The notes: a model not told the origin generated them from the letters alone. 64,000 nt of DNA from Nocardia donostiensis (GCF_002081715.1 NZ_MUKP01000021.1:1-64000), one strand, 5' to 3'; numbered from the stretch's first letter, positions 22,484 to 29,714 are shown. Made by a program: numbers and translations.

Positions 22484-22816
22484 AATGTCCCCCTTGGCCG
22501 GGTGATGGTTCCAAGCGGATAGCAGCGTACAGCCGAATTTCCCAGTGCGCCCGAAGAAAACGTGACGCCCCCCGATTTCGTCGTTCGGCCCCCCGTTCGT
22601 CTCTGAGAGCCCAGGGGGGCTTGTTGGGCCTGTCGGGTGGCATCGCCGGAGGGCAACCTCGTGATCAGTTCCAACGGAGCGGTGGCTCACGCCAGAGTCA
22701 TTGCCCGAGCTCCTATTACCCGAACTGAGTCATCGTCGCATCAGCAAGCCGAGTCCCGGCACCGATGCTCGGCGCGGGTATCCCGCAACCGAGTTGTCAC
22801 GAGAGAAGAGGGTGAC
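22484..22816. promoter_or_regulatory. Divergent promoter region between the XRE-TPR gene and the radical SAM operon
   Basis: A 333-bp gap with no supported gene. It contains an inverted repeat GCCCCCC (22588-22594) / GGGGGGC (22614-22620) around a 19-base loop, which could form a leader hairpin for the radical SAM transcript. I could not assign -35/-10 boxes with confidence. Confidence 0.45.
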
Positions 22817-23815
22817 ATGAAGCCGAATCGGATGCTCACCGCCGCACCGATATATGTGAGTTGGAATTACACATATGCCTGCAACTTCAACTGCATCCAC
22901 TGTTACAGCCGCGCGGGCAGCTACCCGCGGGAACTCGACACCGAGGCGTATCGGCGGATTGTCGATCAGCTCGTGGAGTGCCGGGTGCTCAAAGTCGGTT
23001 TGGGTGGCGGGGAACCGCTGATTCGGCGTGACTGCCTCGAGATGGTGCGGTTGATGTCAGAAGGGCGTATCGACACGAACATCACCACGAACGGCTGGTT
23101 CCTCAACGCCCGAACATGCTCCCGCCTCGCGGATGCCGGGCTCGGCACACTGTATGTCAGCCTGGACTCGGCCAACTCGACCGTGCACGACATTTTTCGA
23201 CGTAAACAGGGTAGCTATGACAGAGCGGCCGACGGGATCTCTAACGCGGTCGCCGCGGGCTTGACGGTGAAGTTGTCGACAGTGGTCACGACCGTGAACG
23301 CGAACGCCATCGGCGCCATCGTCAGTTTCGCCGAGGAGCGCGGTGTTGCCGGTATCGAGTTCAAGCGGTTTCGGCCAACTGGAAACGGTCAGACCGCTGT
23401 CGGGGAATTGACCTTGCGAAGCCAGGAAGAGGAGACTCTTCGCCAGGCCATCGACCAAGCCGATAAGCAATCGCCGATCGATATCGCCCTCTTCTACGAC
23501 GCTGAGGCCGAACCCGGTGACGGTGCGGAACAGGGTTGTCCGTGCGGTGTTCGATCGCTGACATTGCGGCCGAACGGAGATGTCGCGCCCTGCGCCTACG
23601 GTGCCAGTGTTATCGGCAACCTCACCACCGACAACCTCGGGGCCATCTGGCGCGAATCGCCCGTGTTGCGGTCGATGCGCAGCGGCTCAGGCTGTAAAGG
23701 GTTGATCAGTGGTCCGTCTCCGTCCGGGACGGGAACCGCTCCGTTCCCACGCCGCGTTCTGCTCGCTGAGCCGTCCATATCTTCGGTATACGGAGGTACC
23801 GCATGTTCGTCTTAG
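22817..23815 (+). CDS. Radical SAM peptide-modifying enzyme with incomplete SPASM domain
   Basis: A 332-residue radical SAM enzyme. C22-x3-C26-x2-C29 (Y-A-C-N-F-N-C-I-H-C) binds the SAM [4Fe-4S] cluster. The glycine-rich 'VGLGGGEPLIRRDCLEMV' and 'NITTNGWFLN' follow as in the family. The C-terminal region starts a SPASM domain: C243-x10-G254-x4-C259. The expected CX2CX5CX3C end is missing; only Cys293 and a terminal Cys330 remain, so at most one auxiliary cluster is likely (twitch-like). ATG 22817 has a GAAGAGGG-type site. First gene of a five-gene operon with a methyltransferase, a 24-residue peptide and a PqqD-like protein, which points to RiPP maturation. The reaction is unknown. Confidence 0.88.
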   Translation: MKPNRMLTAAPIYVSWNYTYACNFNCIHCYSRAGSYPRELDTEAYRRIVDQLVECRVLKVGLGGGEPLIRRDCLEMVRLMSEGRIDTNITTNGWFLNARTCSRLADAGLGTLYVSLDSANSTVHDIFRRKQGSYDRAADGISNAVAAGLTVKLSTVVTTVNANAIGAIVSFAEERGVAGIEFKRFRPTGNGQTAVGELTLRSQEEETLRQAIDQADKQSPIDIALFYDAEAEPGDGAEQGCPCGVRSLTLRPNGDVAPCAYGASVIGNLTTDNLGAIWRESPVLRSMRSGSGCKGLISGPSPSGTGTAPFPRRVLLAEPSISSVYGGTACSS

Positions 23816-24459
23816 GTGGCTCGCTACTTCCTCCCGCACTTAGATGGTCGACGCCGGTCTCGCCGGCCTTGGCGGCGGTGATCGCGGGCCGAGACACCGA
23901 ACGCGCCTTGCTCGTCGGTGGCGCCTCCCAACCCTTGATCGATTCACTCGCCTCGGCAGGCGCGGACATCACGGTCATCGATCGCGACGGCTGGTCCGTT
24001 CCGCCCTGCGGAGCCGCAACCATCGCCGGATATGCGTCATGGAGTGAACTGCGGGATCAGCCGATGGCCTGGTTCGACCTGATCCTCCTGCCCGGCGGCA
24101 CCCTACAGACCGGAGGCCCTTGGCTGAGCGATACCGAAGACTGGGAAGAGCATCGACCTCAGTGCCTCGAGAGGCTCAACGAGCTGCGGTCGCAGTCCGG
24201 CACAATCGTCGCGGATGCCGCCAACGATATCCCCATGGGTCGGCAGTATCTCGTCACCCATTCGGAGTCCGGCGGCGCGAGCACCGTCGTCTTCGGTTCG
24301 TTGTCTGCCGGTCGGACAGAACTCATGCACCGGACAGCAACCTACGACGACAACGGCGTTCTCGTCGAGGAACAGATGACCATCCGCCCGTTCGTCAAGC
24401 CGGAGACGGGAACGAGTCTCATTCTACTCGCGGTTGACGATGCCGGAGCGAATCCATGA
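23803..24459 (+). CDS. Methyltransferase-like Rossmann protein lacking a clear SAM motif
   Basis: A 218-residue protein not recognised as a known family. Its order of segments resembles a class I methyltransferase: 'ERALLVGGASQPLIDSLASA' where motif I should be, 'ADITVIDRDGWSVP', 'WFDLILLPGGTLQTGG', 'QSGTIVADAANDIPMG' and a C-terminal beta-rich part ('TYDDNGVLVEEQMTIRPFV'). The GxGxG of motif I is replaced by V-G-G-A-S, so cofactor binding is doubtful. It may be a pseudo-enzyme partner of the intact methyltransferase downstream. It starts at ATG 23803 after GGAGG, overlaps the radical SAM gene by 13 bp, and overlaps the next gene by 4 bp. Confidence 0.75.
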   Translation: MFVLGGSLLPPALRWSTPVSPALAAVIAGRDTERALLVGGASQPLIDSLASAGADITVIDRDGWSVPPCGAATIAGYASWSELRDQPMAWFDLILLPGGTLQTGGPWLSDTEDWEEHRPQCLERLNELRSQSGTIVADAANDIPMGRQYLVTHSESGGASTVVFGSLSAGRTELMHRTATYDDNGVLVEEQMTIRPFVKPETGTSLILLAVDDAGANP

Positions 24460-25187
24460 GCGGCGACATACTCGACGCGTGGTCGATGTTCCGTGCCCTG
24501 CAACGTCACAAGGTGGACGACCTCAACCATATCGACCGGCTGCTCGCGGACCACGGAAGCCCCGACACACCGCCGATCCTGCTGGATCTGTGCTCAGGCA
24601 TAGGTCGCACGGTCCCGCTGGCGTTACAACACGGCTGGAATGTCGTCTGTATCGATGCCGACGAGGCCGCGCTCGCCACAACCCAACAGATCGCACCGAC
24701 ACGGATCACCTGCCATATCGCTGACCTCGCCGCTCCCGGCATCGCGACCTTGCCCACTTGCCGCGGGATTCTCTGCGCGCACAACGCCGCGAACGAGGTC
24801 GGGACACTTCAGCCGCTGTTCGAGATTGCCGCTGACACACTGCACGATGACGGATGGTTTTACCTAGACCTGCTGACCGATACCTACCCCCGCCCCTTCG
24901 AACTCGAGCACGTGCTGCGAATCGAGTCCACCGATCCGGGGGTCTGGTTGTTGGATACCGCGATGGTGCCGCTTGCGGAGAACCGGCACCGGCTGCATCT
25001 CATAGCCACGCACTATGACCTGAATGGCCGACAGATCAACCAGACCCATCACGCGCTCATAAGGGTTGTGTTCCCGCACGAAGTCGTAGTGGGGTACGGC
25101 CGGAAATACGGGCTGCACCTGCACGAGAAATCCGGCAATCACTATGTGTTCCGCCGACGCCGACCCAGTAGCAAGAAAGGAGGTTGA
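24456..25187 (+). CDS. Class I SAM-dependent methyltransferase
   Basis: A 243-residue methyltransferase. Motif I 'ILLDLCSGIGRTVPLALQHG' and the acidic end of beta-2 'VVCIDADEAALA' bind SAM; motif IV is near 'CRGILCAHNAANEVGTLQP' and motif VI near 'DDGWFYLDLLT'. The C-terminus ends in a basic run (R-R-R-R-P-S-S-K-K-G-G). Its ATG overlaps the upstream stop (ATGA) and its own stop is 4 bp before the 24-codon peptide ATG. Within this operon the likely substrate is the peptide or a modified form of it; that is inference. Confidence 0.85.
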   Translation: MSGDILDAWSMFRALQRHKVDDLNHIDRLLADHGSPDTPPILLDLCSGIGRTVPLALQHGWNVVCIDADEAALATTQQIAPTRITCHIADLAAPGIATLPTCRGILCAHNAANEVGTLQPLFEIAADTLHDDGWFYLDLLTDTYPRPFELEHVLRIESTDPGVWLLDTAMVPLAENRHRLHLIATHYDLNGRQINQTHHALIRVVFPHEVVVGYGRKYGLHLHEKSGNHYVFRRRRPSSKKGG

Positions 25188-25191
25188 CACC

Positions 25192-25266
25192 ATGTCCCGC
25201 AAGCCGAAACGGCCCTACGTGAGGCCGCAGGTGCGCGTGATCCCCACAGCGCCGATGACCAACTGA
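25192..25266 (+). CDS. Putative 24-residue RiPP precursor peptide
   Basis: A short ORF with an ideal ribosome binding site (AAAGGAGG at 25175-25182, 9 bases before ATG). The peptide begins MSRKPKRPYV and ends VIPTAPMTN. It is basic at the N-terminus (R3, K4, K6, R7, R11, R15), has prolines at 5, 8, 12, 18 and 21, a single tyrosine (Tyr9), and the near repeat RPYV/RPQV at 7-14. It has no Cys, Trp, Asp or Glu. The length is like PqqA (about 23 residues), but the PqqA E-x3-Y motif is absent. It lies between a methyltransferase gene and a PqqD-like gene in a radical SAM operon. That it is translated and modified is inference. Confidence 0.65.
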   Translation: MSRKPKRPYVRPQVRVIPTAPMTN

Positions 25267-25277
25267 TCCACCCTGTA

Positions 25278-25314
25278 GGCGGGCTGTAGCAGAGCGTCAC
25301 CGGCGCAGCCCGCC
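25278..25314 (+). terminator. Hairpin between the peptide gene and the pqqD-like gene
   Basis: GGCGGGCTG (25278-25286) and CAGCCCGCC (25306-25314) form a perfect 9-bp stem with a 19-base loop directly after the peptide stop. In RiPP operons such an intergenic hairpin often gives partial termination or 3' stability, so that precursor mRNA is more abundant than the downstream gene. Confidence 0.6.
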
Positions 25315-25332
25315 CCTCCTCGGGAGCAACTC

Positions 25333-25674
25333 ATGATGATGTATTCGCGAAACCGGATAGTGCTCGACCAGCAGGATGTCAGGCTTTTCAGCTATAGATC
25401 AGTTGCCGAAGCCGTAGATTCGGGCATCGAATTCGAAGGGCACGAGGCGGCTGTACTGCTGTCGGCCAACGGCCAACTGTACGAGCTGAATTTGGTGGGA
25501 GCGCTTCTATGGGAGGCATTGGACGAGGAGAAAACCGCTGCCGACCTGGCACTACTGCTCGAACAGGCATTCGATGCCGATGGGGTGGCCGCTCACGCCG
25601 ATGTGAATACCTACCTCGCTGATATGACGTCCAAGGGCCTCATAACAGTTGACGAAGATCACCGTTCGATCTAG
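25333..25674 (+). CDS. PqqD-like peptide-binding protein (RiPP recognition element)
   Basis: A 113-residue protein with the PqqD winged-helix signature: 'LLSANGQLYELNLVGALLWE', then 'ALDEEKTAADLALLLEQAFD' and a closing 'DVNTYLADMTSKGLITVDED'. Stand-alone PqqD proteins bind the leader of the precursor peptide and deliver it to the radical SAM enzyme. The N-terminal 30 residues are an extra strand-rich extension. ATG 25333 follows GGGAG (two more ATG codons follow at once). It is the last gene of the radical SAM operon, and its stop overlaps the end of a small minus-strand ORF. It is the strongest evidence that the cluster handles a peptide. Confidence 0.88.
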   Translation: MMMYSRNRIVLDQQDVRLFSYRSVAEAVDSGIEFEGHEAAVLLSANGQLYELNLVGALLWEALDEEKTAADLALLLEQAFDADGVAAHADVNTYLADMTSKGLITVDEDHRSI

Positions 25675-25829
25675 CCGTCGCCGCGCAGCAGTTCCATGAT
25701 CTGGTCAGTGGTCATGCCTTCGATATCTCTGCTTTTCGCCATACCGCGCATCTGTTCGACGAGACGTTGTCCCCGCATCTGTGGGGACTGGGCTGGGGCG
25801 TCGGGCTCGGCGTCGTCGATGGTCGCCAC
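25671..25829 (-). CDS. Small antitoxin-like protein of unknown function
   Basis: A 52-residue ORF (GTG 25829, with AGGG upstream). Its C-terminus 'SRDIEGMTTDQIMELLRGD' resembles the tail of VapB-like antitoxins, where 'MTTdqIMeLtRG' is common, but no toxin gene is adjacent. Its TAG overlaps the TAG of the pqqD-like gene in the convergent orientation. It may be an orphan antitoxin remnant or an independent small gene. The reading frame has normal high-GC codon use. Confidence 0.45.
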   Translation of the reverse strand: MATIDDAEPDAPAQSPQMRGQRLVEQMRGMAKSRDIEGMTTDQIMELLRGDG

Positions 25830-25888
25830 ACCGTCACCCTAGATAAGCCCGGCTTCAGGTGCGAGCGTAAAACGGGGAGCGAGGCATC

Positions 25889-25948
25889 ATGGACACCGAG
25901 CCCACCGCGGCATCGACCGCGCGGGCAGTGGGGCACGCTATCGAATGA
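25889..25948 (+). CDS. Possible 19-residue ORF (doubtful)
   Basis: ATG 25889 has GGGGAGCGAGG upstream and reads MDTEPTAASTARAVGHAIE before TGA. It has a usable ribosome binding site but no neighbour that requires it and no recognisable motif. It could be a remnant or a chance ORF. It is listed because it lies just downstream of the putative RiPP operon. Confidence 0.2.
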   Translation: MDTEPTAASTARAVGHAIE

Positions 25949-25954
25949 CCAGTC

Positions 25955-25987
25955 GCCGGTGACAAGCCGAGCAGGCGGGTCACCGGC
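25955..25987. terminator. Terminator between the accessory block and fadE27
   Basis: GCCGGTGAC (25955-25963) and GTCACCGGC (25979-25987) are perfectly complementary with a 15-base loop, placed just beyond the convergent end of fadE27 (stop at 26000). Confidence 0.6.
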
Positions 25988-25999
25988 AACCCCAGCTGA

Positions 26000-27106
26000 T
26001 CAGGCGGATTCGGCCAGCAACCCGGCGAGCGGGATCAGGTGGTCGGGGGCAGGCCCGAGGGCGAACTCGTTGTGTTTGGCGGCGGTGAAGTAGTTGTGGA
26101 CGATGTGGTCGCGGTCGATGCCGACACCGCCGTGCACGTGGACCAGGGTGTGGGCGACGTGGTGGCCTGCTTCGGCGGCCCAGAACTTGGCGGTGTGCAC
26201 GGCTGCGGCGGCGGGTAGGTCTTCCGACAGCTGCCAGGCGGCTTGGGTGACCGATAGGCGCAGGCCGCCGACGTTGATGTAGGCGTCGGCGAGGCGCTGG
26301 GCGACGGCTTGGAAGCTGCCGATGGCTTTGCCGAACTGTTCGCGTTCGCGGGCGTAGTCGGCGACCAGTTGCAGTGCCTGTTCCAGGGTGCCGAGCTGGA
26401 GTGCGCTGAGGCCGAGCCAGGCGCGCAGCAGCAGCCAGTCCAGGATCTGGGCGCCGTCGTCGACGGAACCGAGGAGTTCGGCGGGGGCGTCGGTGAATTC
26501 GACGAGGAATTCCGAGCTGCGGTCGGTGACCTGCTGCGCGGTCAGCTGCACCGCATCGGCGGACGGATCGACCAGGAACACCGCGGGTGCGCCGGACACG
26601 CTGGCGGGGACCAGGATCCGCGCGGCCCGATCGGCGACGGGGACGGTGGTTTTGGCTCCCGTGATCCGCCAGCCGTTGCCGGTGTCGACGGCGGTGGTGT
26701 TCGGCTGGGCAGGCTCCCAGTTTCGCTCTTCCGACAGCGCGGCCGTGAGGATCGACGCACCGGCGGCGGCCGACTGCGCGAGCTCGCGCTGCTGCTCGGA
26801 GCCGAATCGGGCGATCGCGCCCGCACCGAGCACGATCGACCACAGGTACGGCACGGCAGCCAGATGTTTACCGAGTTCGCGCAGGATCGAGGTTTGTTCC
26901 AGCACCCCGAAATCGCTGCCGCCCACCGTTTCCGGCAGTGCGGCGGCGAGTACGCCGGTTTCCGCCAGCGACTGCCACAGAGGCTCGTCGAACTTTTCGG
27001 TGGCGTTATCCAGTTCCCGCAGCCGGTCGGCGGTGACCAGCTTGCCGCACACCTCGCCGGTCAGCCGGGCCAGATCCAGCTGTGCCTCGGTGGGAGTGAA
27101 ATCCAT
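26000..27106 (-). CDS. fadE27: Acyl-CoA dehydrogenase subunit FadE27 (ChsE5-like)
   Basis: A 368-residue acyl-CoA dehydrogenase-fold protein: MDFTPTEAQLDLARLTGE, 'ALPETVGGSDFGVLEQTSIL', 'GWRITGAKTTVPVADRAARI', 'YAREREQFGKAIGSFQAVAQ' and 'VHVHGGVGIDRDHIVHNYF'. It matches FadE27 in length and neighbours. FadE26 and FadE27 form an alpha2-beta2 enzyme (ChsE4-ChsE5) that dehydrogenates the C26-CoA cholesterol side chain. In such pairs each subunit supplies part of the active site and FAD binding. The gene is 37 bp downstream of fadE26 in the same operon. Confidence 0.9.
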   Translation of the reverse strand: MDFTPTEAQLDLARLTGEVCGKLVTADRLRELDNATEKFDEPLWQSLAETGVLAAALPETVGGSDFGVLEQTSILRELGKHLAAVPYLWSIVLGAGAIARFGSEQQRELAQSAAAGASILTAALSEERNWEPAQPNTTAVDTGNGWRITGAKTTVPVADRAARILVPASVSGAPAVFLVDPSADAVQLTAQQVTDRSSEFLVEFTDAPAELLGSVDDGAQILDWLLLRAWLGLSALQLGTLEQALQLVADYAREREQFGKAIGSFQAVAQRLADAYINVGGLRLSVTQAAWQLSEDLPAAAAVHTAKFWAAEAGHHVAHTLVHVHGGVGIDRDHIVHNYFTAAKHNEFALGPAPDHLIPLAGLLAESA

Positions 27107-27143
27107 GGGGACTACCTGCTTTCTGGGTTTGTGCGGCGCGGGC

Positions 27144-28337
27144 TCAGCGCGCGGCGGCGGGCTGCTTCAGGGCGGTCATGGCGATGATGTCGCGCTGCAC
27201 CTCGTTGGTGCCGCCGCCGAAGGTGAGGATCAGGGCGGCGCGGTGCATCCGTTCCACCCGGCCGCGCAGAATCGAACCGGGGGAGTCCTGCCGCAGATAC
27301 GACTGCGGGCCGAGCACCTCCATCAGCAGGCGGTATGCCTCGGTGGCCAGTTCGGTGCCGTACACCTTGCACGCGGAGGCGTCCCACGGCCGCGGCGCCG
27401 CCTCGCCCCCGGCATCGGCGCGGCTGGCGATTTCCCAGTTCATCAGCTTCAAGTACTCGACCTTGGCGTGCACGCGAGCCAGGTTCAGCTGCACCCATTC
27501 CCGGTCGATCACCCGGGATCCGTCGGCGGTCTTGGTGTCGCGCGCCCATTCGACAACCTGCCGCAGCGTGAGCGCCAGCGGCGCGGCCGAGGTGAGCGCG
27601 ACCCGCTCGTGGTTGAGCTGGTTGGTGACCAGCGGCCAGCCGCCGTTCTCCTGTCCGACCAGTGAGGTGACCGGTACTCGCACGTCCTGGTAGTAGGTGG
27701 CGCTGGTGTCGGGACCGGCCATGGTGTGCACCGGCGTCCAGGAGAAGCCCTCGACATCGGTGGGCACGATGAGCATGCTGATGCCTTTGTGCTTCTTGGC
27801 GTTGGGGTCGGTGCGCACGGCCAGCCAGACATAGTCGGCGTAGGCGATCAAGCTGGTCCACATTTTCTGGCCGTTGATGACGTACTCGTCGCCGTCGCGG
27901 ACCGCGCTGGTGCGCAGGCTGGCCAGGTCGGTGCCCGCGCCGGGTTCGGAGTAGCCGATGGCGAAGTGCAGTTCCCCGGCCGCGATCTTGGGCAGGAAGA
28001 ACTTCTTCTGCTCCTCGCTGCCGTAGTGCATGATCGTCGGCGCGACCGAGTTGATGGTCAGGAACGGCACGGGCGCGCCTGCGATGGCGGCTTCGTCGGT
28101 GAAGATCAGCTGGTCCAGCATCGGGCGGTCCTGCCCGCCGAACTCCTTCGGCCAGCCCAGCGCCAGCCATCCGTCGCGGCCCATTTCCTGGACCACCTCG
28201 CGGTACACATTGCCCTGCCCGTACTCACCGGTTTGCGCGCTGAGCGCTTCCCTGCGCTCAGGGGTGATCAGCTTCGCGAAGTAGTCGCGCAACTCGGCGC
28301 GTAGCTGTTCCTGCTGCGGCGTGTACGCAATGCGCAT
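27144..28337 (-). CDS. fadE26: Acyl-CoA dehydrogenase subunit FadE26 (ChsE4-like)
   Basis: A 397-residue acyl-CoA dehydrogenase: MRIAYTPQQEQLRAELRDYF, 'LGWPKEFGGQDRPMLDQLIF', 'FAIGYSEPGAGTDLASLRTS', 'YVINGQKMWTSLIAYADYVW' and the C-terminal 'LTFGGGTNEVQRDIIAMTAL'. ATG 28337 gives the length of FadE26 in M. tuberculosis; a frame opening at 28754 runs through the promoter and fdxD. With FadE27 it forms the heteromeric first-step dehydrogenase for the cholesterol side chain. It is divergent from fdxD across a 202-bp region with a perfect KstR operator. Confidence 0.92.
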   Translation of the reverse strand: MRIAYTPQQEQLRAELRDYFAKLITPERREALSAQTGEYGQGNVYREVVQEMGRDGWLALGWPKEFGGQDRPMLDQLIFTDEAAIAGAPVPFLTINSVAPTIMHYGSEEQKKFFLPKIAAGELHFAIGYSEPGAGTDLASLRTSAVRDGDEYVINGQKMWTSLIAYADYVWLAVRTDPNAKKHKGISMLIVPTDVEGFSWTPVHTMAGPDTSATYYQDVRVPVTSLVGQENGGWPLVTNQLNHERVALTSAAPLALTLRQVVEWARDTKTADGSRVIDREWVQLNLARVHAKVEYLKLMNWEIASRADAGGEAAPRPWDASACKVYGTELATEAYRLLMEVLGPQSYLRQDSPGSILRGRVERMHRAALILTFGGGTNEVQRDIIAMTALKQPAAAR

Positions 28338-28438
28338 GGGGCACCTCATGCCTTCGTTCTTCGGGGCGGGGTGGGAGATTCGGCGACCGGAAGCGGGTCC
28401 GGGTGCAGATCCCGGCCCCTCGATCATTGCATATTGGC

Positions 28439-28452
28439 TGAAACATGTTCCA
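28439..28452. promoter_or_regulatory. KstR operator between fadE26 and fdxD
   Basis: TGAAACATGTTCCA matches TnnAACnnGTTnnA at every fixed position. It lies 102 bp upstream of fadE26 and 88 bp upstream of fdxD, suitable for divergent control by the cholesterol repressor KstR. Confidence 0.8.
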
Positions 28453-28539
28453 GTATTGAGGGTGAAACCGCGTGATGCCCGTATGGGCGGCATGCCTGCC
28501 TTGTTAGGCTTTCGCGTAAGTAGGGGTAAAGGAGTTCCC

Positions 28540-28728
28540 ATGAAGGTCAGTGTTGATCTCGACCAGTGCGAAGCGAACGGAATTTGCGTCGGAATCGCCC
28601 CCGACGTGTTCGAACTCGACGACGACGACATTCTGCACATTGTCGAGGCCGATGTGCCCGCCGATCGTGTGGCGCAGGTGGAGGAAGCGGTGTCGCAGTG
28701 TCCCAAGGCGGCGCTGCGGTTGCAGTGA
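28540..28728 (+). CDS. fdxD: Ferredoxin FdxD ([3Fe-4S] type)
   Basis: A 62-residue ferredoxin starting MKVSVDLDQCEANGICVGIA. Cys10 and Cys16, with C-P near residue 54 (S-Q-C-P-K-A-A), fit a single-cluster [3Fe-4S] ferredoxin of the kind that feeds actinobacterial P450s. ATG 28540 has AAAGGAG. The location next to fadE26 and hsd4A matches Rv3503c. It probably passes electrons to a steroid P450 encoded elsewhere, since no P450 gene is in this window. It is under the KstR site at 28439. Confidence 0.9.
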   Translation: MKVSVDLDQCEANGICVGIAPDVFELDDDDILHIVEADVPADRVAQVEEAVSQCPKAALRLQ

Positions 28729-28746
28729 CCGGCTCTTGCCGTGAAT

Positions 28747-28760
28747 AAGAACACGTTCTA
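28747..28760. promoter_or_regulatory. KstR-type operator upstream of hsd4A
   Basis: AAGAACACGTTCTA matches TnnAACnnGTTnnA except at the first base. It sits 12 bp before the hsd4A GTG, so bound KstR would cover the transcription start of a leaderless mRNA. The gap after fdxD is only 43 bp, so hsd4A may have its own promoter as well as read-through. Confidence 0.7.
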
Positions 28761-28771
28761 AAGTCGGCCCG

Positions 28772-29677
28772 GTGAGCGAAACAGATGTGAGCCTTGCCGG
28801 GCGGGTGGCGATCGTAACGGGTGCGGGCGCGGGACTCGGCCGGGCCGAGGCCCTCGCCTTGGCTGCTGCGGGCGCTGCGGTGGTCGTCAACGACCTCGCC
28901 GAATCCGACGCAGTTGCCGAAACGCTGGCGCAGATCAGGGCGCTTGGTGCAAAAGCGGAATTCGTCGCGGGCAGTGTGGCCGAGCGGGCCACCGCCGACG
29001 CGCTCATCCGTACCGCCGAGGAATCTTTCGGCGGCCTCGATATTGTCGTCAACAACGCGGGTATCACTCGCGACAAGATGCTGTTCAATATGTCCGACGA
29101 GGACTGGGACGCGGTGATCGGCGTCCATCTGCGCGGACACTTCCTGCTCACCCGCAATGCGGGCGCCTACTGGCGAGCTAAATCCAAGGAAGCCGGCGCG
29201 CCGGTCTACGGCAGTATCGTCAACACTTCGTCGGAAGCTGGACTGCTCGGCCCGGCGGGGCAGGCCAACTACGGCGCCGCCAAAGCTGGGATCACCGCGT
29301 TGACGTTGTCTGCGTCGCGTTCCCTTTCGCGCTTCGGGGTGCGCGCCAATGCGATCTGCCCGCGGGCGCGGACCGCGATGACCGAGCAGGTCTTCAGTGC
29401 GGCGCCCGAGGAGGGTGTGGACCCGCTGTCGCCCGATCATGTGGCGCGGCTGGTGGCCTATCTGGCCTCGCCTGCGGCCGCGGCGGTCAACGGCCAGGTC
29501 TTTGTGGTGTACGGCCCGATGGTGGCCCTGATGGCCGCGCCGGAGGTCGAGAAGCGCTTCGATGCGGCCGGTGAGCAGTGGTCGACCGGTGATCTGGCCG
29601 CCACGCTGGGCGGGTACTTCGCGCAGCGTCCGGAAGGTCGTACCTTTTCTGCATCGTCGCTGAACGAACTGGGTTGA
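28772..29677 (+). CDS. hsd4A: Short-chain dehydrogenase Hsd4A (17-beta-hydroxysteroid / 3-hydroxyacyl-CoA dehydrogenase)
   Basis: A 301-residue SDR. It has the cofactor motif 'VTGAGAGLGRAEALALAAAG' (near residues 15-34), 'NNAGITRDKML' with the structural Asn, the catalytic Ser in 'SIVNTSSEAGLLGPAGQ' and Y-G-A-A-K (Tyr and Lys). The order Gly-rich, N-N-A-G, S, YxxxK is intact. The C-terminus is longer than in a minimal SDR, as in multifunctional enzyme-type Hsd4. It matches Rv3502c, directly upstream of mce4. A role in side-chain beta-oxidation and/or 17-hydroxyl oxidation is known for the family. GTG 28772 has no ribosome binding site, which suggests leaderless translation. Confidence 0.9.
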   Translation: MSETDVSLAGRVAIVTGAGAGLGRAEALALAAAGAAVVVNDLAESDAVAETLAQIRALGAKAEFVAGSVAERATADALIRTAEESFGGLDIVVNNAGITRDKMLFNMSDEDWDAVIGVHLRGHFLLTRNAGAYWRAKSKEAGAPVYGSIVNTSSEAGLLGPAGQANYGAAKAGITALTLSASRSLSRFGVRANAICPRARTAMTEQVFSAAPEEGVDPLSPDHVARLVAYLASPAAAAVNGQVFVVYGPMVALMAAPEVEKRFDAAGEQWSTGDLAATLGGYFAQRPEGRTFSASSLNELG

Positions 29678-29714
29678 TACGGGCGCAAACAGTCCACATA
29701 GCTCACCTGTCGGC

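Noticed and set aside
22588..22620. Terminator for an upstream gene in the gap before the radical SAM operon
   Set aside because: Both flanking genes point outward, so nothing upstream needs ending; listed only as a possible leader hairpin.
27144..28754. A longer 536-residue FadE26
   Set aside because: The extra N-terminus would run through fdxD and the KstR operator; homologues start at the ATG at 28337.
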